This document shows positions 17,420-25,663 of a stretch of 64,000 bases of DNA, one piece after another. The notes below the pieces were generated by a model. That model was not told where the DNA came from. It saw only the letters and a program-made list of their open reading frames with translations, and ran no database searches. This stretch comes from Candidatus Rifleibacteriota bacterium (GTDB lineage Bacteria; Muiribacteriota; Ozemobacteria; Ozemobacterales; Ozemobacteraceae), in contig JAAYNI010000013.1 of assembly GCA_012520995.1 (NCBI GenBank), positions 1 to 64,000 on the forward strand. Direction: 5' to 3'. Within the stretch, counting starts at the first letter, position 1. The number at the start of each line of letters is the position of its first letter. The position numbers and the translations under genes were made by a program.

Positions 17420-19546
17420 TTAAAACCTCTTATCAGCCGGCAGGTTAGCAAACCAGCTTTCAGCTGCCACTAAGAGAATCAGCAATAACATGCAGAATGG
17501 TGTGAGATCCCATCCCTGACGGATTTTTTGCGCATCTTTTCTCGATTGGGAAGCTGATTCGGTATTAAATACTAAAAATCTCGGAATATCTTTGATTCTT
17601 ATTCTTTCCAAGTCGCTTTCTGAAGCTTCCGGATTTACTGCGAAGACAGAAAGTCTTTTTTCATTTTGCAGAAGCTCATAGAAACCTGTTTTATCAGTTT
17701 CTGTTATATAGAGCTGAGCCAAGTCGTCAGAAAGTTTTTCATGTTCTAAGTTGATAATTTTATTATCAGGTGTTTTAAGCGAAAATTTGTCGCCTTGGTT
17801 GCAGTGTGCGCTAAGCGATATTGCATAACCAGGCTTGGGGTCGGCCAAAAGCAGATCGCCTGAAGTAACCGCATATGAGAAAATTGAGTGTATGAACGGC
17901 ACCCATATAGGTCTTAAAGGAAGTTCGGTCCAGCCTGTTTCTGCGGGGAAAGAAAATAGGATGGACAAGCCTTTGCCTCTTTTTTCTTCCACTATTCCAG
18001 GGAATCCGTGTGACATTTTTGCCAAGACAATGGCAGCAGGATTTGGCTGAACTTGAAAGAATTCATAAGCGGCTCCTCTTGCTAAAGCTCTGCCGTCGTC
18101 TTTTTCAAAGAGTTTTAAGGCCGGATGCGAAAAATCCAAGTCTGTAAGGCGGTATGTAACGCTTCTGCTGACTGAGTTTCCAACACGGTTGAAAACTCGT
18201 CCGGGCAATATATAGCCGCCGCCCAAGTTGTCATGGAGCTCTTCGTTATGCCATTCAGGCTTGCATCTGGAGGCCATGAATGTGAATATATTTCCGCCTT
18301 TGAGAAGAAACTCGGAGAGTGACTTAATAAAGGCCGGAGATAAATAATCTGTGTCGAGCAGGGCAACAGCCTTATATTTTTTAAGATCAATATTCCCAAG
18401 TTCTTCAGGGAAGCGGCTTTCTACGGCAAATATATTGCCGGAAGATTTAGACAAAGGATTCAAGGCAAATTTTAAAAAAATATCGCCTGTGTAATTGCTG
18501 AGAGATTTGGCTGATGAAGGCTTGATTATTAGGACTTTGCAGGTTTCATAAACCTTAAGGGCAAGATGTCTCCGGTTATCCAAAGGGAGAAGATCGTCAG
18601 GTAGAGAAGCGGTTATCTGTATATTTCCTGGTTCAGAGAATCTCAGTTCTGTTTGAATTTCTTTTTCAGAGTCGGCTTCTATTTCAAAGGGAATATCAGC
18701 TTTTTTATAGCCGTTTACATAAAGGCTCAGTGTGTTTTTTTCAGGTCTTTTTGAACCGTTTTTGACAGTTACTTTAATTTTTGCTGAAGTGCCTTCTGAA
18801 AGCATTGTATCAGGGGCTTTTATATCTGTCACTGCCATATTGGGAATGTCAGCATTGCCTATGGGCACGAGAGCCAAGTCAATGTCAGGGTCTATTCTCT
18901 CTAAGTCGTAGATATCCAAGAGATGCTTCCATGAAGAAGCAGTCATGTCAGTAATCAGATAAATTGTTTTTTTGTATTGTTTGGGCAAAGGCTGCAAGAG
19001 CTTGAGAGCTGATACTAAGGCTGAAGGCAGGTCGGTGCCTCCTGAAGAAATCTCAAGTTCGTTTATGGCTCTTGTCAGAGCGTCTTTATCCCAAGTCAGC
19101 TGAGAAAAGAGCATTTTGCCAGGGCTGCCTGCTGTACCCAAGTTGCCTTTGTCATCAGGTCTCATGGAGCTTAGAATTTCAATGGCTGAAGATTTTGCCG
19201 CATTGAAAACAGAAATGCCTTGATAAACGGCTCCCATAGACATGGAGTTATCTATGAGTATTACAAAAGCACTTTGAGCTCCAGCTGACTTCTTTGCACT
19301 GGCCGAGCTCCCTATGTATGGTTTGGCAAAAATGAAGGAAAGGAGAAGCAGTATTAAAATGCGCAAAATCAGGAGTATTATGTTTTTAAGCTTTTGCTTT
19401 CTGGCGATGTAATCAATGGATTTCTGTATCAGCATCAAGCTTGGAAATAGCTTGAGAATAGGCTGTCTTTTGAAAACCAAGTGCAGGTAGACTGGTACTG
19501 CAATAAAGGCAAGACCTAACAAGAAAAGAGGATTTGTAAAGCCCAT
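17420..19546 (-). CDS. BatA/vWA-domain membrane protein
   Basis: A 708-residue protein opening with the BatA N-terminal pattern MGFTNPLFLLGLAFIAVPVYLHL and a KLFPSLMLIQ-type segment, then a second membrane helix (IILLILRILILLLLSFIFAKPYI). A vWA domain begins with ILIDNSMSMGA, so the DxSxS metal site is intact. A C-terminal region with a final membrane helix (FCMLLLILLVAAESWF) ends the protein. The start is coupled to DUF58 by TAATG. Aerotolerance-type (Bat) proteins form envelope complexes with MoxR-like ATPases; their substrate here is not evident. Confidence 0.87.
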   Translation of the reverse strand: MGFTNPLFLLGLAFIAVPVYLHLVFKRQPILKLFPSLMLIQKSIDYIARKQKLKNIILLILRILILLLLSFIFAKPYIGSSASAKKSAGAQSAFVILIDNSMSMGAVYQGISVFNAAKSSAIEILSSMRPDDKGNLGTAGSPGKMLFSQLTWDKDALTRAINELEISSGGTDLPSALVSALKLLQPLPKQYKKTIYLITDMTASSWKHLLDIYDLERIDPDIDLALVPIGNADIPNMAVTDIKAPDTMLSEGTSAKIKVTVKNGSKRPEKNTLSLYVNGYKKADIPFEIEADSEKEIQTELRFSEPGNIQITASLPDDLLPLDNRRHLALKVYETCKVLIIKPSSAKSLSNYTGDIFLKFALNPLSKSSGNIFAVESRFPEELGNIDLKKYKAVALLDTDYLSPAFIKSLSEFLLKGGNIFTFMASRCKPEWHNEELHDNLGGGYILPGRVFNRVGNSVSRSVTYRLTDLDFSHPALKLFEKDDGRALARGAAYEFFQVQPNPAAIVLAKMSHGFPGIVEEKRGKGLSILFSFPAETGWTELPLRPIWVPFIHSIFSYAVTSGDLLLADPKPGYAISLSAHCNQGDKFSLKTPDNKIINLEHEKLSDDLAQLYITETDKTGFYELLQNEKRLSVFAVNPEASESDLERIRIKDIPRFLVFNTESASQSRKDAQKIRQGWDLTPFCMLLLILLVAAESWFANLPADKRF

Positions 19547-20463
19547 TATCTGCTCCTGCCTGTTTGCGAGTGTCCTGTAAAGAAGCTTTTAACCGCTTTT
19601 ATAGGAGGATTGGAAGTGTCAGTCAGAATATAGTCTATTCCGGTTTTTCTTGAGGCATTTCTGAAAGCTGATATCATGGTTTCTATTTTTTTTCTGTATT
19701 CGTTTTTTAGCAAGAAAGCATCGACAGTGACTTCGGAGTTGGTTTCCATGTCGCGGAAGATTGCCGGCTGATCGAATGGGAAGAAAAGCTCGTCGCTGTC
19801 GAGAACTTGGTAAAGGACAACTTCGTGTTTAGCGGTTTTAAGCTGTCTCAGCTTCTCCATTGTGGCTTCAGCGTTATCCATCAGGTCGGAAATGATAATG
19901 AAAAGACCTCTTTTTCGCATGGCTCTGGCGGCTGTGTCTATAGCAGAGGCTATATCAGTTTTGCCTGCCAGCTTTGCTTGCTCAAGATGGTTACATACTG
20001 TTTTGAGGTGCTGCATGCCGCCTCTTGAAGGCAATATGCTTTGAACCTGATCCGAGAAGATCGCTAAGCCCAATGAGTCTTGCTGCTTGAGTATCAGATA
20101 GGCGAAAGAAGCAGCCAATGTAGCTGCATAGTCGTATTTGCTCATGGAGCTCTTGTCACCTTTATAATTCATGGAGGTGCTTGAGTCGAGTATGATATAT
20201 CCGTTCAGGTTGGTTTCCTGCTCGTGTTCTTTTATGTACAGCTTGTCGCTTCTGGCATAGACTTTCCAGTCTATGTCCTTAACCGGGTCGCCTTTGGCAT
20301 ATTGCCTGTAGGAAGAAAACTCGACATTGAAACCTTTGTAAGGGCTTTTATGTCGGCCTTCTATGGTTCCTTCGGAAAGGTTTCTGGTTCTGACGGTTAA
20401 ATTTGAGATAGCCGCCAAAAGCTCCGGAGCAAGATATTTGGATATTCTAGTGCTGTTTTCCAT
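19546..20463 (-). CDS. DUF58 domain protein
   Basis: A 305-residue cytoplasmic protein with the DUF58 signature. It reads GRHKSPYKGFNVEFSSYRQYAKGDPVKDIDWKVYARSDKLYIKEHE at about residues 36-82 and is followed by a vWA-like fold with the DSSTS metal motif (YIILDSSTSMNYKG). DUF58 proteins are the usual middle partner between MoxR ATPases and vWA membrane proteins. A 165-bp repeat-bearing spacer separates it from moxR. It overlaps batA by one base. The sequence is intact. Confidence 0.92.
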   Translation of the reverse strand: MENSTRISKYLAPELLAAISNLTVRTRNLSEGTIEGRHKSPYKGFNVEFSSYRQYAKGDPVKDIDWKVYARSDKLYIKEHEQETNLNGYIILDSSTSMNYKGDKSSMSKYDYAATLAASFAYLILKQQDSLGLAIFSDQVQSILPSRGGMQHLKTVCNHLEQAKLAGKTDIASAIDTAARAMRKRGLFIIISDLMDNAEATMEKLRQLKTAKHEVVLYQVLDSDELFFPFDQPAIFRDMETNSEVTVDAFLLKNEYRKKIETMISAFRNASRKTGIDYILTDTSNPPIKAVKSFFTGHSQTGRSR

Positions 20464-20480
20464 TTATATTTATTTTATAT

Positions 20481-20628
20481 TATCCACAGATTACACAGAT
20501 TCACACAGATGAGAAGATTGTCTGTTTCTTAATTATGAGAAATTTTCATGTTTATTTCTAAAATAATTTCACTTGCTGCTGCGGGCGTTAAATTATTTCT
20601 ACACTCTACTCTCTACTCCCTTTTTAAG
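20481..20628 (-). repeat. Composite repeat between moxR and DUF58
   Basis: Bases 20481-20512 are a CACAGATTACACAGAT copy. Bases 20570-20628 hold AATTTCACT, then C-rich CTACTCTCTACTCCC and a half hairpin (TTTTTAAG) reaching the moxR stop codon. The layout resembles the right part of the hairpin/G-run elements at 25664-25840 and 40203-40323. It lies inside an otherwise contiguous operon and may separate moxR from the rest. Confidence 0.6.
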
Positions 20629-21666
20629 TTAGACGGGTTTGGTAACAGTTTGGAGTATTTTGGCGATGAGCGCGTCTGTATTCATGCCTTCTGCTTCAGC
20701 TGTGAAGTTGAGAAGAATTCTGTGTCTGAGGACTGCATAAGCCAAGGCTTCTATATCTTCGCAGGAAACGAAGAATCTGCCTTTCAAAAGAGCTCTGGCT
20801 TTTGCGCCCAATATCAGATATTGCCCGGCTCTTGGACCTGCTCCCCAAGTGACATAGGAGTTGATGAAGTCTTTGGAGTTTGGAAGACCCGGTCTTGTAG
20901 CTTCAGCCAACATAACAGCATAAGAGAGAACTTTGTCTGAGACGGGCACTGAACGGACAATTTCTTGAATCTGGAGAATCTGCTCGGCAGTTACTATAGG
21001 TTTGAGGTCTTCAGGAGTCGTTGTGGTGGTAGCCTTGACCATGGCTATTTCTTCGTTCAGGGGCGGGTAGTTCATTTTTATGTTGAACATGAAGCGGTCC
21101 AGCTGAGCTTCAGGCAATGGATAGGTGCCTTCCTGCTCTATAGGGTTTTGGGTAGCCAATACGAAGAAGGGTTCTTGCAGCGTATAGGTCTCAGTGCCGC
21201 TAGTTACTTTGCGTTCCTGCATGGCTTGAAGAAGAGCAGCTTGCGTTTTAGGAGGGGTTCGGTTGATTTCGTCAGCAAGCAAAAGCTGTGTGAAGAGAGG
21301 GCCTTTCATGAATTTGAAATATCTTTCCCCTGTTTTTACGTTCTCTTCAATGATGTCAGTGCCTATAATATCTGTAGGCATAAGGTCTGGAGTAAACTGA
21401 ACTCGTTTAAATTCAAGGTTCAGAAGTTTGGCTATGCTGTTTACCAGAAGGGTTTTACCCAAGCCGGGCACGCCTATCAAAAGAACGTGTCCCTTTGCCA
21501 TAAGAGCAATAAGGACTTCTTCAACAGTCTGGTTTTGTCCTATGAAGACTTTGGACAGTTCTTTGCTGAGGGCTGTACCGATTTTTTTTATTTCTTGTAT
21601 TGCAGCTGTTTCGCCGCCAGGAAAAGAAGTAGTCGCTTGCGGGGCGTTTGCGGTGGTTTGCGCCAT
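20629..21666 (-). CDS. MoxR-family AAA+ ATPase
   Basis: A 345-residue ATPase of the MoxR family. Walker A is GVPGLGKT, Walker B LLADEINR, and the sensor region reads ATQNPIEQEGTYPLPEAQLDRF, as in typical MoxR proteins. The ATG at 21666 with GAGAGGG upstream is preferred over one 25 codons earlier, which would put the promoter inside the gene. MoxR ATPases act as chaperone-like remodelers for vWA proteins; the downstream DUF58 and two vWA genes are the expected partners. It is first in the operon. Confidence 0.94.
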   Translation of the reverse strand: MAQTTANAPQATTSFPGGETAAIQEIKKIGTALSKELSKVFIGQNQTVEEVLIALMAKGHVLLIGVPGLGKTLLVNSIAKLLNLEFKRVQFTPDLMPTDIIGTDIIEENVKTGERYFKFMKGPLFTQLLLADEINRTPPKTQAALLQAMQERKVTSGTETYTLQEPFFVLATQNPIEQEGTYPLPEAQLDRFMFNIKMNYPPLNEEIAMVKATTTTTPEDLKPIVTAEQILQIQEIVRSVPVSDKVLSYAVMLAEATRPGLPNSKDFINSYVTWGAGPRAGQYLILGAKARALLKGRFFVSCEDIEALAYAVLRHRILLNFTAEAEGMNTDALIAKILQTVTKPV

Positions 21667-21700
21667 AATTACCCTCTCTATGTGATATTTTAACAGGGAC

Positions 21701-21729
21701 AGAATAACATAAAGCACGGTTTCTGTAAA
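21701..21729 (-). promoter_or_regulatory. Promoter of the MoxR-Bat operon
   Basis: On the minus strand TTTACA (21729-21724) and TATTCT (21706-21701) are 17 bases apart, about 35 bases before the chosen ATG. A CACAGAT repeat (21745-21765) begins just upstream, so the promoter has escaped the repeat insertion by a few bases. Confidence 0.65.
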
Positions 21730-21744
21730 ACGTGAGGGCATATT

Positions 21745-21900
21745 TATCCACAGATGGACAGAGATAGGATTTTTAAACTGGCTTAAAAATCAGTGCCGCG
21801 TGGCGGGTGGCGAGTGTTGGGTGAGAATCGACATCCAGAAGATACGATGTTTCATAAGGCGTTTTGGGTTCGTGTTTTTCGTGTGTTTTGTGCTTTGAAA
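21745..21900. repeat. Repeat-filled spacer upstream of moxR
   Basis: A short CACAGAT copy (21745-21765) is followed by a degenerate hairpin/G-run segment (CTTAAAAATCAGTGCC, then GGCGGGTGGCGAGTG) and by a reversed CGTGTTTTTCGTGTGTTTTGTG block (21872-21893), the counterpart of CACGAAAAACACGAAC at 23323-23339. No gene is visible. Confidence 0.55.
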
Positions 21901-21920
21901 ATGTCTTATCGGGAATGAAA

Positions 21921-21944
21921 AAAGGGCTTTTTGCAAAGCCCTTT
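21921..21944 (-). terminator. Intrinsic terminator of the IPT/TIG lipoprotein gene
   Basis: AAAGGGCTTT (21921-21930) and AAAGCCCTTT (21935-21944) form a perfect 10-bp stem with a four-base loop. On the minus strand the stem is followed by TTTCATTC, giving a short U-tract after the lipoprotein stop at 21986. Confidence 0.85.
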
Positions 21945-21985
21945 TGGAGTTGCTTTTGGACAGTCCTTTTCTGCCTTATTATGGG

Positions 21986-23230
21986 TTACTTGTAGGTGCC
22001 TTCCGCAAATTGCGTGCTTTCAATTCCGTTTACATATACTCTCATTTGGAAAGGTTTTTCACCGCCAAATAGGCCTGTGGTTTCATTCCAGACAAAGCTA
22101 ATCATATTGTTCGACCAGCTTGTATAAGTGATTGGATAGACCAAGCTGGAACCTTGGAGATAAATATGTACGCGACCGTCTCCTTGTGTTGAACCAAAGT
22201 TATTGCCGACTATAGTTACAGTGTCGCCTTTTTCAAGAGCTTTATTGCCTGGATACCAATATGCAATAGCTGGAATTTGTACTATTTTAATTTCAGGTTG
22301 ATATTCTTGCTCAAGGTCTCCAAACAATATAACCACTTTGTAGGTGCCTGCAGGTATATTATTAGGAATTATCCATCTATAACTGCCAGAGCTCCAAGAT
22401 AGCTGTCCTTGGTGGTAGTAAGAAGATGGCTCTGTATTTACAAGCTTAATGGTAGGAGCTGCTTGGAAAGGATTGCTTGTTCCTGTAAAGACAATTTCGT
22501 TTCCAGGAAAGAAATATCCGTTTATATTGCCTGAATACATAGGAATCAGGTGCGAGGGTTTTTGGTAGGTTATATGTCCCAAGACTCGGGTAGGGTTATT
22601 CTTGAGGTGGATTCTCAAATATTGTCCGCCAGAGCTGTTGTCGAAGCTAGGCATTTTTGTTCCGTCAAGGGTGAAACTTATATAGTTGTCTCTCCAAATG
22701 CCAGGGGTGAATTCATAATATTGGACAAAGTTATTAAAGTCAGCCAGAACCAATGGCTGGGGTTTGGTGCCGAAGCCTGAACCAGTAACGGTAAATAATT
22801 TGTGTCCTGTAAATGGCATGATTTGAGAAGGTTCAATTGCTGTGTCAGAAAATGCGAGATCAGAAGAGAACTCCGCGCTGTGGTTGGAGGTTCTGTCTCC
22901 TACTCTTACAACAAAATAACCCGAAGGGTAATTTGCAAGAGTATTGTCGTAAAGACGGACTGAGATCGAGGTGTCGCTCCAATGGTCAGGTCTAAGGCGT
23001 TGTGAGCCTTGCCCTGTAGCGCTATGGAAGATTATCTCGCTAGCATCCGTTTTGTGGCTGCCGAAATACATTCCGCGAACTTCTATCTGGGTGTTGCTGT
23101 CTCCTGTCTGAGGAGTAATGTTCGTTATGACAGGTCCGTTTGCATTTCCCGAAGTAGTTTTACTCACGGTGGCGCAGCCGATCAATAAGATAACGAAGCA
23201 CACTAGAGCTAATGATAGATGTTTTTTCAT
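21986..23230 (-). CDS. IPT/TIG-domain lipoprotein
   Basis: A 414-residue exported lipoprotein. A signal sequence ends in the lipobox LLIGC (Cys about residue 19). The body contains several immunoglobulin-like IPT/TIG repeats, recognisable from openings such as PVITNITPQTGDSNTQIEVRG, PSQIMPFTGHKLFTVTGSGFG and PAIAYWYPGNKALEKGDTVTIVGNNFG. It probably sits at the outer membrane or cell surface and binds a ligand or partner. No enzymatic motif is present. It is a single gene with its own terminator; repeat-rich DNA lies on both sides. Confidence 0.85.
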   Translation of the reverse strand: MKKHLSLALVCFVILLIGCATVSKTTSGNANGPVITNITPQTGDSNTQIEVRGMYFGSHKTDASEIIFHSATGQGSQRLRPDHWSDTSISVRLYDNTLANYPSGYFVVRVGDRTSNHSAEFSSDLAFSDTAIEPSQIMPFTGHKLFTVTGSGFGTKPQPLVLADFNNFVQYYEFTPGIWRDNYISFTLDGTKMPSFDNSSGGQYLRIHLKNNPTRVLGHITYQKPSHLIPMYSGNINGYFFPGNEIVFTGTSNPFQAAPTIKLVNTEPSSYYHQGQLSWSSGSYRWIIPNNIPAGTYKVVILFGDLEQEYQPEIKIVQIPAIAYWYPGNKALEKGDTVTIVGNNFGSTQGDGRVHIYLQGSSLVYPITYTSWSNNMISFVWNETTGLFGGEKPFQMRVYVNGIESTQFAEGTYK

Positions 23231-23358
23231 AGTACTCTAAAGTATATGTACCGATCCGCGAAGCGTCAAGGGGTAACGCCTTTATGGGTACGGTTTTGCT
23301 CAGTTTTTGAACAATTTTGCAACCACGAAAAACACGAACTGAGAGCCAAAAACCTTTC

Positions 23359-23629
23359 TATCCGCAGATTACACAGACGGGATTTTAAGCATAGCTTAAA
23401 ATCAGGGGGTAGGGGTTAGGGCGTAGGGAGTAGAAATGACAACAATACAGATAAGGGACAAGAACCTCCTTTTTTGATTTCTCTTGATTTATGCCATATA
23501 ATATTATCAGGATTTTTTTAAAACATGTGAGTTACAGCTATTTGCCAGCATCTCAAAGCAGTTATTAGTTTCAGCGGTTGAGTCTAAACAATTTCACTGC
23601 CCACTACCCACCAACCACTACCCACTCTA
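23359..23629. repeat. CACAGAT repeat plus hairpin/G-run element E1, with G-quadruplex motif
   Basis: After a CACAGATTACACAGA copy (23359-23380) comes a perfect 10-bp hairpin GATTTTAAGC-ATA-GCTTAAAATC (23381-23403). Next are runs of 5, 4, 3 and 3 guanines separated by 2-4 bases (23405-23428), a canonical G-quadruplex pattern. About 110 bases later comes the core that ends TTGAGTCTAAACAATTTCACTG, then C-rich CCCACTACCCACC (ends about 23629). The same plan recurs at 25081-25237 and 25664-25840. The rest of this 560-base spacer to 23797 holds only the family-E repeat and the glutaminase leader. Confidence 0.7.
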
Positions 23630-23681
23630 GTGAGGCGGCAAATTTTACATGCAACATTTAGTTTATGAACTTGAAGAATAG

Positions 23682-23713
23682 AATACGCAATTTTTAGATG
23701 TTACACAGCACTA
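23682..23713 (+). repeat. Dispersed repeat family E, copy 1
   Basis: AATACGCAATTTTTAGATG followed by TTACACAGCACTA matches 56110-56141 with four or five changes. Reverse or partial copies are at 40203-40221 and 25061-25078 (AGTGCTGTGTT). In each case it lies beside a hairpin/G-run element or its remnant, so it may be a further part of that unit. Confidence 0.6.
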
Positions 23714-23797
23714 GTATTTCTTATTGATTGCTTGAAAGAGGAGTGCTATTATTGATGTGAAGAGGCTCTATAAAAGAAAAACGGGGAATGCTTGAAC

Positions 23798-24715
23798 ATG
23801 GCTGATTATCAAAAACATTTAGAAGAAATTTATCAAGAGACCATTCACTTGCAGGGGAAAGGCAAGGTGGCCGATTATATTCCGGCTCTTGCGGAAACAG
23901 AACCAACCAAATACGGTATAACCGTATGTACGCTCGACGGAGGACTGTACAGGGTTGGCGATGCGGATGAGACCTTTTCTATTCAAAGCATTTCCAAGGT
24001 TTTTACTTTTGCTATGGTTTTCAATGCTATGGGTGACAAGCTTTGGAAGCGCATGGGGAAAGAGCCTTCTGGCACTTCTTTCAACTCTCTTATTCAGCTC
24101 GAAAAAGAAAACGGCATACCCAGAAATCCTTTTATCAATGCAGGCGCTCTTGTTTGCGTGGATTGTCTGGTTTCTCTTACGAAAAATCCTTTGAAAGAAA
24201 TTTTATCCTTTGTGAGAAAGCTTTCTGGAAACCCCAAAGTAAATTATGACAGCGTAATAGCTGATTCTGAACGGAAGACAGGCTTCAGAAATGCCGCATT
24301 GGCCAACTTTATGAAGAGCTTCGGAAATATAGAAAATGATGTTGAAGAAGTGTTAAACGCTTATTTTCATCAATGTTCTCTGATGATGTCTTGCACCGAT
24401 TTGGCCAAGGCTTTTTCTTTCTTGGCTAATGGCGGAGTGAATCCTCAGACAGGAGAAAGGCACTTAACAGAAAGCCAGTGCAAGCGTATGAATGCTCTTT
24501 TGCAGACTTGCGGCATGTATGATGAATCAGGGGAATTTGCTTTTTCGACCGGCTTGCCTGGCAAAAGCGGTGTGGGAGGCGGTATAGCTGCTGTATTGCC
24601 AAGAAGCTTAAGTATTTGTTCATGGGCGCCTGAATTGAACAGCTATGGCAATTCGCTTATAGGTATGAAAGCAATGGAGCTTTTTACCACTAAAACCGGA
24701 ATCTCTATTTTCTGA
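23798..24715 (+). CDS. glsA: Glutaminase A
   Basis: A 305-residue glutaminase of the beta-lactamase-like serine-dependent family, converting glutamine to glutamate and ammonia. The nucleophile motif S-x-x-K is seen in FSIQSISKVF, followed by EKENGIPRNPFINAGAL with the substrate-binding Asn and later GKSGVGGGIAAVLP. Length is normal. The ATG at 23798 is preferred to a TTG two codons earlier; GGGG about ten bases upstream is a weak ribosome site. It is monocistronic, between two repeat-rich spacers. Its possible terminator lies far downstream at 24967-25009. Confidence 0.95.
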   Translation: MADYQKHLEEIYQETIHLQGKGKVADYIPALAETEPTKYGITVCTLDGGLYRVGDADETFSIQSISKVFTFAMVFNAMGDKLWKRMGKEPSGTSFNSLIQLEKENGIPRNPFINAGALVCVDCLVSLTKNPLKEILSFVRKLSGNPKVNYDSVIADSERKTGFRNAALANFMKSFGNIENDVEEVLNAYFHQCSLMMSCTDLAKAFSFLANGGVNPQTGERHLTESQCKRMNALLQTCGMYDESGEFAFSTGLPGKSGVGGGIAAVLPRSLSICSWAPELNSYGNSLIGMKAMELFTTKTGISIF

Positions 24716-24763
24716 AACACCTTTTGAAATCACGAAAAGTACGAAAAAAATCCAAAATCCTCT

Positions 24764-24857
24764 TTAAACCACAGAACACACAGAATACACGGAAAAACTG
24801 CCAAACAGCACATAACATCGGATCTATCTACAGATTACACAGATTGACGCAGATGGA
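24764..24857 (+). repeat. Tandem block of two dispersed repeats
   Basis: AAACCACAGAACACACAGAA and ACACGGAAAAACTGCCAAAC are followed by CATAACATCGGATCTATC and a CACAGATTACACAGATTGACGCAGAT copy. The same order, with the same spacing, recurs at 25584-25663, so the two blocks form one longer repeat unit there. Confidence 0.7.
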
Positions 24858-24966
24858 GGACCGATAAAGGTTAAAAATTATGCCAAAACTTTGTTTTTGC
24901 TAGTCTCCGATTAAAGCGAGCCATTTATCAAATAACTTTGCTAAATAGCTTCTTAAATCTGAGACC

Positions 24967-25009
24967 TGAGTAAAATCTTATTTCATTGCATTGCCTAAGA
25001 TTTTACTCA
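24967..25009 (+). terminator. Strong intrinsic terminator downstream of glsA
   Basis: TGAGTAAAATCTTA (24967-24980) and TAAGATTTTACTCA (24996-25009) form a perfect 14-bp stem around 15 bases, followed by ATTTTTATCC. It could end the glsA transcript, about 250 bases past the stop, or an unannotated short transcript from the 24860-24960 interval. I see no gene in that interval. Confidence 0.7.
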
Positions 25010-25080
25010 ATTTTTATCCTAAAACCGAAATCTTAAAAACATAAACTATAGGTAAAGTAGTGCTGTGTTTTACACTAATA

Positions 25081-25237
25081 CTTTGCTCAGTGGGCAGTGG
25101 ATGATGGATAGAAAGGACAAAAACAACGCATATTTGTTAGCATCTTAAAGCAGTTATTTGTTTCAAGAATTGAATTGAAAAGAATTTCACTGCCCCCGAT
25201 CCCCTACCCCCTGATTTTTAACCTGCGGTTAAAAATC
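25081..25237. repeat. Hairpin/G-run element E2
   Basis: It runs from GGGCAGTGGATGATGG through the shared core (AGCATCTTAAAGCAGTTAT, then AATTTCACTGCCCCC) to a perfect 11-bp hairpin GATTTTTAACC-TGC-GGTTAAAAATC (25213-25237). The last hairpin base is part of the stop codon of the PII-like gene. C-runs (CCCCC, CCCC, CCCCC) precede the hairpin. It matches E1 and E3. Confidence 0.7.
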
Positions 25238-25527
25238 TAAAGCATGCTTTGCAGTTGAAGGGTGAAGACTTGCAGTCCTTCTCTGATGGATTCTTCTCTG
25301 TAATGTTTTCCCCATTTGCGAATTATGTCGGCTTTTTCCGGATCGCAGGCTACCATGAAAACGGTGTTTTCACCTGGCCATACTTCTGTGTTCATACGTT
25401 TTCCGCCGCCTTCTCCTGAACCCATGACCTGAGTAAAGAGAGTGTAATTTTTTATATTGTGCTTTTTGAATAGCGTTAAAACATCTGTTTGTATTGTTGA
25501 GCTTACTGCTATTATCAAGAATTCCAT
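25237..25527 (-). CDS. PII-like transporter-associated protein (PG0541-type)
   Basis: A 96-residue protein MEFLIIAVSSTIQTDVLTLF... with the size and strand pattern of PII-like trimeric regulators. The central GSGEGGGKRMNTEVWPGENTVFMVACD occupies the position of the T-loop region. Proteins like this (PG0541 family) are encoded beside RND or cation pumps. The ATG at 25527 with AGGAG seven bases upstream is preferred over reading another 23 codons into repeat DNA. It follows the RND gene on the same strand, separated by a 310-base repeat block. A regulatory role on the pump is inferred from this context and not shown. Confidence 0.65.
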   Translation of the reverse strand: MEFLIIAVSSTIQTDVLTLFKKHNIKNYTLFTQVMGSGEGGGKRMNTEVWPGENTVFMVACDPEKADIIRKWGKHYREESIREGLQVFTLQLQSML

Positions 25528-25583
25528 TTTCATCTCCTGCATTTTAATAACGAAAAACGCGAACAGAACCAAAAACCTTTTGA

Positions 25584-25663
25584 AACCACAGAACACACAG
25601 AATACACGGAAAAACTACCAAACGAGCCATAACATCCGATCTATCCACAGATTATACAGACGG
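25584..25663 (+). repeat. Tandem block of two dispersed repeats, second copy
   Basis: This is the same order as 24764-24857: the CCACAGAACACACAGAAT block, CATAACATCCGATCTATC, then CCACAGATTATACAGACGG. It runs directly into element E3. Confidence 0.7.

Noticed and set aside
20965-21693. 242-codon plus-strand frame opposite moxR
   Set aside because: It is the reverse of a strongly conserved AAA+ gene and has no ribosome site or domain of its own.
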